Source of the DNA: Ochromonas danica
Taxonomy: Eukaryota > Sar > Chrysophyceae > Chromulinales > Chromulinaceae
Length of the DNA: 64,000 nt
Assembly (NCBI GenBank): GCA_015146655.1
Contig: VKHL01000073.1
Location: 62,001 to 126,000, forward strand
Direction of reading: 5' to 3'
Shown here: in pieces, positions 23,667 through 33,397 of the stretch
Position numbering within the stretch: position 1 is the stretch's first letter
Layout of the letters: each line of letters begins with the position of its first letter
The notes under the pieces: generated by a model
The model's database searches: none
What the model was told of the DNA's origin: nothing
The model's input: the letters and a program-made list of their open reading frames with translations, nothing else
Made by a program: the position numbers and the translations under genes

Positions 23667-24452
23667 CTATACGATGACGAGAGGCCTGCTCTCCCATGGA
23701 GGACGCTTTTCCTCGTAGAGTCTTTCCACACTTCGAATCACCTCAAGAAGCACTTTTTGTGCTTCCTCATCGCTAGGGTTGTCGTTTTGTTGCACTCGCA
23801 CAATCTCCCCAGCGACCATGTGGATGGGGTGGCGATAAGGAACGGGCAGGAAGTGTCTGCCATAGAAGAAGAGGATTGATGCGCGTATGCGACGACTAAC
23901 TTGGGAAAGCCACGAATCACTTCTTCCGCCTCCGATCACTTCAAATAATCGAGTGTTACCGAAGAAGAAGCCCGGAACGATATGAGCGCCTTCTTTAATC
24001 GCAATCTTGACTGAGTTGAGCCGCTTCCTGAAATAGATAGACTCCGTGCTCGAATTCATCAGATACATCTCTGCAATACCTCCTACAATAATAGTACAGT
24101 TCATTCCACTGGACAGAACCTCATGAATGTTCTTGGAATGCGCTGGGAAAGTGCCAATCCAGCTGAGCACTTGGCGAATGACTGGGAAGGCGAAGACTGC
24201 ATCAGCTGCTGCCCCCACCACGAGCTTTCCGGGCGTAATTTTGTGAACAATGGCCGATGATAGAAACTGCCCCATGGGGAAGACTCCGTGAGGGAACTCT
24301 AAGAACAGGTACTTCTCTTGGGTCGTAGATCTCGGAGAAAGCGGAAATCTCATAAGAGAAGTCAAAGTACTCCAGCTGACATAGGCTACGAGATGTCGAA
24401 AGAAAGCCATGGGCTTCATGGCAGGGCGCTCATAGTGTTCCAATGCCTTCAT
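23667..24452 (-). CDS. DGAT2-family acyltransferase (likely 5'-incomplete)
   Basis: This exon encodes 261 residues matching the MGAT/DGAT2 family: EFPHGVFPMGQF (the PHG catalytic block, HPHG in animals, with Phe here in the first position), then AFPVIRQVLSWIGTFPA, then VGGIAEMYL, then RKRLNSVKIAIKEGAHIVPGFFFGNTRLFEV. The enzyme transfers an acyl group to diacylglycerol or a related acceptor at the ER to make storage lipid. Family members usually have 300 or more residues with N-terminal membrane spans. The ATG at 24452 lies two bases after a good acceptor (CTTTTCCAG|CG), so an upstream exon is likely but was not located with confidence in 24453-24800. Confidence 0.85.
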   Translation of the reverse strand: MKALEHYERPAMKPMAFFRHLVAYVSWSTLTSLMRFPLSPRSTTQEKYLFLEFPHGVFPMGQFLSSAIVHKITPGKLVVGAAADAVFAFPVIRQVLSWIGTFPAHSKNIHEVLSSGMNCTIIVGGIAEMYLMNSSTESIYFRKRLNSVKIAIKEGAHIVPGFFFGNTRLFEVIGGGRSDSWLSQVSRRIRASILFFYGRHFLPVPYRHPIHMVAGEIVRVQQNDNPSDEEAQKVLLEVIRSVERLYEEKRPPWESRPLVIV

Positions 24453-25094
24453 CGCTGGAAAAGAAAGTGAATTGAAGCACGGGAGGCAAAAATCAAAAGT
24501 CGCAATTCTGCTAATAATAATCGATCCTCGCAGCTAGCTAACTCGCTCTGTATTCAGTGATGTTTTTTGAATCATCATCATTGTTATGAGATCTCTTGCC
24601 GACTATAGTACTTTCTCTGAGCCATCATTTCAATTGTCTCCATGACTTAAGTCGAGTCTTTAATAAAAGACTAAATCTGAAATGGAATGGTAAAGTTGAT
24701 CTTCCGCGTGGCAGATCTTCGACTGAAAAACTGCCTTTTTGAAGCCAATAATCTAGTCAGGGTTTAAACTCTAAAAGTGTTATATTCCAGTTGGGCGTGA
24801 TGGAGTTTTGCTCTGTGCGGCAGTGTGAGTGGGCGAGGGCGTTGTTGTTGTCGCGGAGCCTTCCTGTCGACAAGCTCATCATCATCGATCAGGTCGACTT
24901 CCTTCCTGGAGCCTTCCCTCCTGCCTGCCTCTCACCATCACTCTCTCTGGCTCCCAGACTATTGTCTCAGAGCCTTCGTATTCAAAGAGAGAGAACTCAT
25001 TTCTTTAGATAGACCTATCTTTTGAAATTAATTTGTTGTGGTGATTCTGCACAAAACTGCGGAAACAGAGCGATCCAAAATAAAATAAACAACC
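24453..25094. other. Divergent intergenic region, may hold a 5' exon of the DGAT2-like gene
   Basis: The gap separates the start of the DGAT2-like gene from SEC24. A short minus-strand frame near 24647 (METIEMMAQRKYY) is one candidate upstream exon but lacks a clear donor. The SEC24 5' UTR ends in an A-rich stretch just before its ATG. Nothing else is recognised. Confidence 0.35.
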
Positions 25095-28000
25095 ATGTCA
25101 GGCTATCCCCCTCCGTCAGGTCCCTATGGACCTCCTCCTTCTAATCTATATTCTATTCCTCCGGGATCTTCTAGCAGCGGGGCTCCCGGTGCCTATCCTG
25201 GGCAGAGGCCTGGCGCGCCTCCAATGTATCAAACCGCTGCTGGAGGCCCTCCGGCCGTTGGCGCCCCTGCTGCCTATGCTCCACCTGGGACTGTTCCACC
25301 TAGTTATGGTGCACCTGCACCACAGTATGGTGCGCCTCCTGCGCAGTATGGAGCTCCTGCTCCACAGTATGGAGCTCCCAATGCAGCCCCTGCGGCAGGT
25401 CCTCCTGCTGGCCCTTATGGCGCCGCCCCTCCAAGCTATGGCGGGGTGCCAGCTGCTCCTAATTCTCCTGCAATGTATGGCCCTCCTGGCGCTCCCAATG
25501 CTCCTGGTGCTCCAGCTGGACCTCCCACAGCCTACGGCGGACCTCCCAGCGGCTCTGCCACACCTGGCAGGCCCAACGTGCAGTTCTTCTCGCCCTCTGG
25601 TGGCGCGGCAGTGCAAGCTCCTCCTAATGCTCCCGCTCCAGGTCCCTCCATGGGTCCTCCTACCATCGGTCCCCCACCCATGGTAGCTGCTCCCCTCTCC
25701 ATGCCTCCCCCACCTTCTGGAGTAGCTTTTGGTGCTCCACCTGTTGGTCCTGGTGGCGCTGTTGCCCCACCCCCACCTCCTGCCCCTATGTATTCTGTTA
25801 ATTATGGCACCAATAGTGGCCCTTTTATGCCTCATGGTTTCGAATCTGGTGGAAATCTGGCTGGTGGAGCTACTACACCAACAGCAGCTGGAGCTGCGGC
25901 AGAGGTAGCTGGAGGAGTTGCAGCTGGTGGAGCAGTTCCATTACCAACATTGGAAGAGATGGATCTGTCTATTCAATGCAACCCAGCCTTTCTTCGTGCC
26001 ACTGTGTCAAAGTTAGTCGCCAGCCAAGCGCAAGCTACTGCTTCGCGCATACCGCTGGGAGTAGTTTGCAAGCCTATGGCAGGAGATCGTGGTACTACTA
26101 ACGATGATATTGAAGTCGTGGACTTTGGAAGCACAGGTATCGTGCGCTGCAAGCGTTGTCGCACTTACATCAACCCCTATGTCTCATGGGCTGACAATGG
26201 TCGTCGCTGGCGCTGTAATATCTGTGGTATGCTGAATGATGTGCCATCTACGTATTTCTCTCACTTGGACAACCAAGGCCGTCGTCGTGATCGCGATCAA
26301 CGCCCAGAGTTACGCAATGCCTCGGTGGAGTTTGTTGCACCTGGCGACTACATGGTCCGCCCACCCCAACCTGCTGTTTTCTTCTTTGTGCTTGACGTTT
26401 CAGAGCCTGCAGTGACTTCTGGGATGCTTACTAGTGCTGTGAATGCGATCAAAGCCTCCTTAGATGATCTCCCTGGCGCTCCTCGTACCCAAATTGGCTT
26501 GCTCACCTTTGACAGCACATTACACTTCTACAACCTGAAGTCAACCTTGTCATCTGCGCAGATGTTGGTAGTCAGTGACATCTCCGATGTTATCATGCCT
26601 TTACCCGAAGATCTTCTGGTCAACCTGGCAGACTCTCGTGCAGTATTTGAGTCCTTGCTGGATGCTTTGCCCAATATGTTCAAGTCGTCAACTGCCTCGC
26701 AAGCAGCCACTGGCCCCGCACTTCTCGCTGCAAAGCGTGTTATTCAACATGTTGGTGGTAAACTTATTTTGTGTCAAGCATCTCTACCTTCCTTGGGCGA
26801 GGGCATTCTGAAAATGCGCGAGAACCCGCGGCTTTTGGGCAGTGACAAAGAACATACTCTCCTGCAGCCTGATGAGGCCTGGTACAAGACTCAAGCTGTG
26901 GATTTCTCTCGTTTGCAGATTGCTATCGATACTTTTCTTTTCTCAGCTCAGTATACTGATGTAGCTACACTCTCTTCTTTGTCCAAGCACACATCTGGCT
27001 CGACCTACTATTACCCTGCATTCTACGGCCCGCGAGATGGAGAGAAGTTTGAGAAGGAGATGATGCACAATTTGACCCGGGCAATCGCCTTTGAGTCTGT
27101 CATGCGTGTGCGTGCTACACGCGGTGTTCGCTTCACAGCCTTCTATGGAAATTACTTTATTCGTGGAACTGATCTCATGGCCTTGCCTAACTGTACTTCT
27201 GACAGTAGCTTTGCCTTGGACATGGCTTATGAAGAAGCCACACTTCCTGGCCAAGTCATTACTATACAAGCCGCTCTGCTCTACACTAATTCCAACTCAG
27301 AGCGGCGCATTCGTGTGCACACAATGGTTCTGCCAGTCACTCAGAATGTGTTGGAAATGGTTGATACAGTAGACATCGATTGCGCCATGAATCTTTTGGC
27401 TAAGCAAGCTGTTGATATGGCGCTCAAGACAGGTTTCGAGAATGCTCGTCAACGGGTGTTACAGACTACGACAGAGATCATTCGAGCAGCTCGAACGGCT
27501 TCGTTGACTCCCGTTAATATGCCCGGTATGCCTTATGGAGCCCCTGGAGGGCCACCAGGTGGCGCACCAGGAGCAAATGCCGCCTTGGCGAACAAGCCTT
27601 TGCCTGCGAGTCTCACTCTCTTACCGCTTTACTCGATGTCTCTCCTCAAGTCTCTCGTTCTGCGCGGTTCGACCGATGTGCGTGTTGATGAGCGTGCCTT
27701 CTTCCATCAGTTATTGATGAACATGGATGTGGAAGAGAGTCGAACTTTCATTTACCCTCGAATGTTCTCCATCCATGACATGGCAATGGATGCTGGACTT
27801 CCATCCGATAATGCGGATGATGACGCTCTCGTCGCTGGTCCATTGAGAGTACGTTTGCCACAACTAGTCAACCTCTCGTATGAACGTTTGTCCTCAGGAG
27901 GAATTGTCCTGTTAGAGAATGGTTATGACATGTTCATGTGGATCGGCCGCGGAGTCAATCCCGCCATCCTCTCCACGCTCTTTGGTCTTCCTTCTCTTGA

Positions 28001-28312
28001 GGGCGTTGATCCAACGAAGCTCTCAATCCAACCGGAGAACTCAGACTTCTCTTCACGTGTTCATGCTGTCATCGTAGCATTACGTGCTGAGCGATCTCGT
28101 CATATGCAGTTGCATTTCATTCGTGAAGGCGATGGCTATGCTGAGGCTTATTTCGCTCGCTATCTTGTGGAAGACAGGTAACCTTATCCTTCTATTCCCT
28201 GTCTTGCTGCTTTCTATTCAACTGATTCTTTTTATTTCATCCTTTCCACAGGGCGAACTTCAGCGGCGCGGGTCTGTCCTATACCGAGTACTACGCTCTG
28301 GTGCAGCGCTAG
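25095..28312 (+). CDS. SEC24: COPII coat subunit Sec24
   Basis: Exon 1 (25095-28177) and a 61-nt exon 2 (28252-28312) join across a 74-nt intron (ACAG|GTAACC to CCACAG|G), giving about 1,047 residues ending in YYALVQR. Order: a Pro/Gly/Ala/Tyr-rich N-terminal tail (residues ~1-280); the zinc finger CKRCRTYINPYVSW..RWRCNICG; the trunk domain (FFFVLDVSEPAV.., QIGLLTFDSTLHFYNL); a beta-sandwich and helical region; and a gelsolin-like C-terminus (VLLENGYDMFMWIGRGVNP). Sec24 selects cargo on ER vesicles together with Sec23. A second Pro/Gly-rich insert (~27520-27575) lies between the helical part and the C-terminal strand. The start has an A-rich leader and the first in-frame ATG. Confidence 0.97.
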
Positions 28313-28745
28313 AAGAAAGATTGGCTTGCTGGTGACGGTTGGGGTTGAGAGAAGGCGTAAATAAGTTAGGGAGAGTGTTAGAAGAACAGGTGTGACGGTA
28401 ATGTCGCCGCACGGTAGTTAATCACTACGAATCATTATCATTCTCATTGTAAGCGATGCGACTGGCAGCAATTATTCCATAAGATCCTGTTCCACGCATC
28501 ATTAGCTATTTGTTATTCATTATTCTTACACAAATCGTTCGCGCGGAGACTGCGAAGAAGGATAAGCAGTTGCTTACTATCTACAAGGTTGGGATGATGG
28601 TAGTCTACTTGAGCTGGGATCCACAATAAGCATGCACATACTTAATCTATATACATCGTTAGAGCACTGGCCACAACAGGCAGACAAGAGAAAGTGATAA
28701 ACTATCTACAGAGAAGAAGAGAAAGAAAGAGAAGAAAGGTAAGAC
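28313..28745. other. Convergent intergenic gap
   Basis: The region lies between the 3' ends of SEC24 and the LOV-domain gene. It is AT-rich with a purine-rich end (~28705-28738). No open frame or RNA is recognised. Confidence 0.4.
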
Positions 28746-30173
28746 CTAGCAGAGGGCTTGCGAAAAGATGAGCAAGATGGTATCAATGAGTTGGAGGTCT
28801 TGGACTTTGGAATCCTCGCTGTCGATGTCGTACTGAACACCCATGACAAAGGTACAGACACCACGAGTGCGATCCAAGACAGGTCGCAGTGAGAGGAAGT
28901 TGACAAAGTATCGTCCTTCCTTCGTGCGATTGGTCAATCCAACTTTGCAAGCTTCACATCGTCGCAAGGCCTCGCGGATGATGTCGAGTTGGCGCGGTTC
29001 GGTTTTCTCACATTGCATGCGCCGACACGATCGACCTAATGCTTCTTCTGCATTATAACCTGTTAGAGTAGTATAGGCACCATTTATGTATCCGAGAGGA
29101 AACTCTCGATTTTCTCCAGCGCGCAGATCGCTAATACAACACGAAAAGGGCAGCTTGTCCAGCACATTCTGGAGGGACTGCGCCCAGCTCTCAGACAACA
29201 AGATTTGCTCTATCGCAGCATCTGTCAGACTAACTAACTCGGAAGAAAATAGCTTTTTAACATGAAGGAACGGGTCAGCGCGGGTTCTGGCGGTTGTCTT
29301 ATGGTAGAAAGAGGCCGAATGCACTTGATAGGCCGGGTGCGAAGCTTCAACCGACCAATTTTGTGCTTGTGCTGTACGATATTCAGCCGAACGAATAAAG
29401 ACAGCCAATCCGGCTGCGATAACCGCGGCATGTAAACCCTCCGCACCCATAACTTCCTGCAACACTTCGCGATCGTCTCGCGGCTCCGCGAGGGCTGACA
29501 AGTCCTTCACTTTCAGCTTCTTGATCAACATCATCATAGTTGACGCTAGCTCTTCCTCCTCACTCAAAGTTCTTCGTGCCCCACTTTTGGGTGACGGTAC
29601 GATGTATTGATGCAAGCGTACAGAGCTGATCTCTCGGAAGAAACTGCTGCGGCCATGCTGAGAGGTCAAGTTGACGTAGTGCTCCTGCCGGCGAGAGAAG
29701 AGATGCTCAATCCAAGAGCCATCACGAAGGAATTGGAGAAACATTGCTCTAGCCTTGGGGTTCTCGGCTATTATATGGCTACGAGGCAAGAGGTGGTCGA
29801 GTAGAAGAGGCTGCTGGGGCGGGGAATATTCCGCCGCGACAGTCTGGAAGGACTGCATGGTGAGAGAGGAAGGCATCGAGGCGATAGGTGGCGCCGAATA
29901 AGGCGCGACAGCCACCACCAGCTCCCCTTGCCCCTCCACCGCTTCGTCCTCTGCGGGATGGCAGAGCAAGTCTTTCTTGTTCTTTTCTTCCACTTCCGCC
30001 TTCAAAGAGCAACGCTTCCGAGGATGAACTTGAGCCTCTGTTTCTTCAGAAAGATCAATATTCGCTGGACAACTGGTGGCGGCCACGGTCTCCTGGGGTG
30101 GAATGCAGAGGGCGGCAGGGTGAGAAGAAGTCACGACTTTCTTCGCCGAGACACACGAACAACTGCTACCCAT
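28746..30173 (-). CDS. Myristoylated LOV-domain photoreceptor with RGS-like region
   Basis: A single exon of 475 residues. The N-terminus MGSSCSCVS fits N-myristoylation (Gly2, Ser in the motif) plus palmitoylation (Cys5, Cys7), so the protein should sit at a membrane. Residues ~110-300 are helical and RGS-like (ARAMFLQFLRDGSWIEHLF and, later, GLAVFIRSAEY); this match is weak. The C-terminal domain (~325-445) is LOV. GRSCRRMQ contains the candidate flavin-reactive Cys at residue 383 (codon 29027-29025). LTNRTKEGRYFVNFLSL has both flavin-contacting Asn residues, and FVMGVQYDI keeps the Gln that flips on illumination. These suggest a working FMN blue-light sensor. RGS-LOV fusions are known from fungi and some protists. 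The linker has an acidic/Ser-rich stretch. Confidence 0.82.
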   Translation of the reverse strand: MGSSCSCVSAKKVVTSSHPAALCIPPQETVAATSCPANIDLSEETEAQVHPRKRCSLKAEVEEKNKKDLLCHPAEDEAVEGQGELVVAVAPYSAPPIASMPSSLTMQSFQTVAAEYSPPQQPLLLDHLLPRSHIIAENPKARAMFLQFLRDGSWIEHLFSRRQEHYVNLTSQHGRSSFFREISSVRLHQYIVPSPKSGARRTLSEEEELASTMMMLIKKLKVKDLSALAEPRDDREVLQEVMGAEGLHAAVIAAGLAVFIRSAEYRTAQAQNWSVEASHPAYQVHSASFYHKTTARTRADPFLHVKKLFSSELVSLTDAAIEQILLSESWAQSLQNVLDKLPFSCCISDLRAGENREFPLGYINGAYTTLTGYNAEEALGRSCRRMQCEKTEPRQLDIIREALRRCEACKVGLTNRTKEGRYFVNFLSLRPVLDRTRGVCTFVMGVQYDIDSEDSKVQDLQLIDTILLIFSQALC

Positions 30174-30556
30174 AATTTCTCACAGTGACTATAAAGGTTA
30201 AAGTGCAAAGAAGGGGAAGGTTTGGTCCACTAGCACGGGGTCGTTCAAGGGAATGGAAGACGTCGTCGTCGACTTTTTTGTTTTCAAGCACAAACCCAAA
30301 CGACAAGCAGACCGCCGCTGAGGCAGAGCCAACCAGCAATGGCGCAGGATGACTTTCCTGAGCTTTGAGTAAGGGTTTAAAAGCCATATTTGTGACTTTG
30401 AGTCCGCCTCCCTCTGTTCCCAACACACCGTGATTAATGAGAAAACATCTTAACACAACGATGATGTCGAATAGCAATGATTTTACAAATATACGTGATG
30501 GGATGGGATGGGACGGAATACACACCAATAACAAATAAATGATCACAAGCGATGTC
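30174..30556. other. Intergenic, nothing recognised
   Basis: This gap lies upstream of the LOV gene and downstream of the membrane-protein gene; both are on the minus strand. The open frames here are short and have no motif. Confidence 0.35.
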
Positions 30557-32788
30557 TTATCGATCGAGAGGCCAAGCCATCTCGACCGTGCAATCATCAG
30601 AGCCGCGGAGGCCAACCTGCTGCCCCTCATCCTCCTGCTGCACTACTTCAATGGATTCTACCACACTGTCGCAACTAGAATTAGATCGAGGGAGAAGATC
30701 CGCAACAAGGTCTACTGTGGGCTCTTCCTCCGCCTTCCTCCTTCTCCTCTGGGACAATGGCTGCTCATCATCTGCTGACTCCAATTTCTTTTCCTCTTCC
30801 TCTTCACTATCTCCCCACATACCGTAGAGGCGAGCAGCAGCTGTGCGTGCAGCCTGTAAGAGAGTCTGTCGGTCGCGCGGACTGGCTGGTGGCGTTGAAT
30901 CGGGACTGGGCGGGCCATCACTGAGTGGCAAGGGCAGGCGAGGGAAGGGCAGCCGGCGAGGAGATGCATGTCGCTCCATCACTTCTACTCGCGGCTCACA
31001 CTCAAACTGCCCATTCTCACTCTCTTCGTCCCCCTCATCTTCCTTCTCTTCCTCCTTTCGCCCATGCCGGCCTTCATGATGGAACTCTGGCTGGATAAAC
31101 CGAGAGATAAAGGCAGCTCCAGAAGAGGATGAAGTCGACGAGTTGGTCTTTCCACGCGGTGGCGAGGTTGGCTTTGGCTTCTTGAAGGATGTACTGGAAG
31201 AGGAAGAGGAGAGAGATACGGAGGAAGAAGTGACCACACGTTTAGTGCGACAACGCTTCACTTTGCGGCTTCTTTCAGACGATGACGGTCCAGTCTTGAG
31301 GAACAAGAAGTTCTTCGCATTGGATGGTGCAGGCGGAGCACAAAGGTCTTGAGGTAAGAGCACAAGGAGGAGTGGCAATAAGGCTGCACAGCAAAGAATG
31401 GCATCAAGCAACACTGATGAAGCCAGCGGCCCTCCCGTGCCTTCCAGATAGAGCGCGAGACATCCCAGGAGGAGGACGAGAAAGCCGATGCATGCGGCCA
31501 CAGCAGCATATTGGAGGGCGGGTAGATGGTAAGGGCGGCGCGTGAGGAGCAAGAAGAGATGAGTCATGCCTGCACCCAACGCCAGCACGAGCGCTGCGTG
31601 CATAGAGAATGTCGCGATGACAGGCAAAGCCGCGACAAAGAAGAGACGCAAACTTGTCTCCCATCCTTCAAACAGCAGGTTTTCATACGAATAGGCAGCA
31701 TATACAGCTGCTAGAGATGTTAATCTTCCTCCTCCCAGCTTCTCAGACGGTAAATAGAAGTAGCGAATGGCATTATGACGGAAGAGATAGGCCAGGCCCA
31801 GGAAGAGGCCAGGGAGTATTACACTGTAGATCGCTGCTACAGCTCCCGCCCACATCTTAGCGAGCATATACCCATAGCCTTCACAGCGAACAGAGGGATC
31901 AGCAAAGAGCACGTCTCCCACCTCATCGTCAACCTCTACGCAATGGAACGAAGAGAAAGCCAGCGCAGAGGCATTCCCCAGAAGAAGTTGCACGAAGAGG
32001 TGCAATCCTGTGACAAGTCGTAGCCAAGTAACCTCTTGGGCTCGTCGGCGCTCCTTCTTTGTTCGAGATGGAAGCCAATAGAGCAATTCGTGTAGAATTA
32101 GTCCCACAAAGGAGACAATGAGGCCAAGCAATAGCGGCGCAAGAGAACTGCCCTCCATCTCCTCCAACAGCGTTACTGAAGACAAGCCCAAGCAGCGCCA
32201 AGGAAGGCTTCGGAGGGTCTGCAGCGACAGCCAGGATTGCGCTCGTAACAAACTGGCCGTGGCGGGCGGCAAGGCGAGGTGGAACGTCGCAGGCAAAGAG
32301 GACGTGACTTGCAGCCAAAGCAAGGCCAGACGGCAACGAGTCAGCCAGACGAGGCCGTGGCTGTCCCAGACTCTGACCGAGCGAGAGGCGGGAGAGTCTT
32401 CCAGCGAAAGGAAGCAAAGGCCCTGCTCGCAGTCTCCTAACCCTTCTCCCTCCTCCTTCTCCTGCCTTGACGTAGAGAGAGGGACAGGTCGACCTACCAC
32501 GAAGAAGAGCAAGTAGAGCAAAGCAGCGATGGTCATGAGCGGGAAGAGAATGGGCAGCGCGGTGGTGGAGGCCGAGCAAGTCTCGACATCCTGCAGCACC
32601 ACGTCAAAGTAGTTTCCCTCCTCCACCACTTGCGCACAGAGAGTGCCTCCAAAGAGACCTTCACAGAGCGTGTCGCCATAGCCAGAGCCTCCAGCGCAGG
32701 TCTGAGGAATGGGACAAGCAAGAATGGCACTAGAGGCAGTCAGTCGCCAATGACCTTCTGCAACAGTGACGGTGACGTTGATGTTCAT
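30557..32788 (-). CDS. Multi-pass membrane protein with Cys-rich extracellular N-terminus
   Basis: A single exon of 743 residues. The first ~75 residues are Cys-rich (ILACPIPQTCAGGSGYGD, then CEGLFGGTLCAQ), like the cysteine modules that precede membrane domains in many stramenopile surface proteins. About eight hydrophobic spans follow, among them LFPLMTIAALLYLLFFVVG, LLGLIVSFVGLILHELLYWL, AAIYSVILPGLFLGLAYLF and LLDAILCCAALLPLLLVLL. The last ~240 residues are a cytoplasmic-looking tail rich in Ser, Glu and Arg. No signal peptide is visible at the ATG at 32788, so an upstream exon with a longer ectodomain is likely. Function is unknown; a receptor or channel-like role would be guesswork. Confidence 0.72.
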   Translation of the reverse strand: MNINVTVTVAEGHWRLTASSAILACPIPQTCAGGSGYGDTLCEGLFGGTLCAQVVEEGNYFDVVLQDVETCSASTTALPILFPLMTIAALLYLLFFVVGRPVPLSTSRQEKEEGEGLGDCEQGLCFLSLEDSPASRSVRVWDSHGLVWLTRCRLALLWLQVTSSLPATFHLALPPATASLLRAQSWLSLQTLRSLPWRCLGLSSVTLLEEMEGSSLAPLLLGLIVSFVGLILHELLYWLPSRTKKERRRAQEVTWLRLVTGLHLFVQLLLGNASALAFSSFHCVEVDDEVGDVLFADPSVRCEGYGYMLAKMWAGAVAAIYSVILPGLFLGLAYLFRHNAIRYFYLPSEKLGGGRLTSLAAVYAAYSYENLLFEGWETSLRLFFVAALPVIATFSMHAALVLALGAGMTHLFLLLTRRPYHLPALQYAAVAACIGFLVLLLGCLALYLEGTGGPLASSVLLDAILCCAALLPLLLVLLPQDLCAPPAPSNAKNFLFLKTGPSSSERSRKVKRCRTKRVVTSSSVSLSSSSSSTSFKKPKPTSPPRGKTNSSTSSSSGAAFISRFIQPEFHHEGRHGRKEEEKEDEGDEESENGQFECEPRVEVMERHASPRRLPFPRLPLPLSDGPPSPDSTPPASPRDRQTLLQAARTAAARLYGMWGDSEEEEEKKLESADDEQPLSQRRRRKAEEEPTVDLVADLLPRSNSSCDSVVESIEVVQQEDEGQQVGLRGSDDCTVEMAWPLDR

Positions 32789-33051
32789 GTCTTTGATAAT
32801 GAAATATGAAGAGAGGAGGGAAGTAACCGTTACGAGGCTGCTGTGAGGCTGTGTTCTGCCTCCTGGGCGAGTCCGATCCGAGCCAGTCAGTCCAAGTCAG
32901 TCCAAGTCAGTCAAAGTCAGTCAGTGAGGCAGCGGGGGAGGGCAGGACTGTCCGACGCCACCAGCCGCATCGTCGCATCCTTGCCTCCCTGACTCGCCCT
33001 CCCACCCTCAACCACTCTCTTTCAAAGGGTTGAACTGACTCTTCATCAGCA

Positions 33052-33192
33052 ATGGCAATCAATGATCAGAAGGTCATCATCACCAAGACAAACTATGTGA
33101 AGGACGGACAGCTTTGGAGCCCAGAGTTTGGATATCTGGAGTTCTGGGAAGTATTACAGTGCAGTCTAGTCAAGATTATCAATGCAGTCTAA
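33052..33192 (+). other. Orphan 46-codon reading frame, possibly a gene remnant or first exon
   Basis: The frame starts MAINDQKVIITKTNYVKDGQ and continues with codon use like that of a real gene. It stops after 46 codons, 130 bases before an interstitial telomeric tract. It could be exon 1 of a gene cut short at the telomeric insertion, or a chance frame. No family is recognised. Confidence 0.3.
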
Positions 33193-33322
33193 CGAGAGTT
33201 GGGGTCGATGGGGAATTGTACCTTGTGGGAGTTGATGATTGGTATGGTTTTGGTATGGTAAGACAGGATGCAGCATTAATGAAACCTTGCTGCCGTAAAA
33301 CAGCCAGTCCAAACAACACTCC

Positions 33323-33372
33323 AGGGTTAGGGTTAGGGTTAGGGTGAAGGCTAAGGTTAGTGGGTTAGGGTT
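33323..33372 (+). repeat. Interstitial telomeric repeat (TTAGGG)n
   Basis: About three and a half perfect TTAGGG units (33323-33344) run into a degenerate stretch (GGCTAAGGTTAG) and then a further GGGTTAGGG. It lies just beyond the 3' end of the NEK-like kinase gene, not at a chromosome end, since coding sequence continues on both sides. Confidence 0.85.
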
Positions 33373-33397
33373 GTTCTATGTACAATTTAACTACAAG

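Noticed and set aside
25146-25835. 229-codon minus-strand open frame and 186-codon plus-strand frame
   Set aside because: Both are shadows of the Pro/Gly-rich N-terminal tail of SEC24; the biased composition keeps other frames open.
30166-30630. 154-codon minus-strand frame upstream of the LOV gene
   Set aside because: No motif, overlaps the LOV start region and the 3' end of the membrane-protein gene; probably chance.
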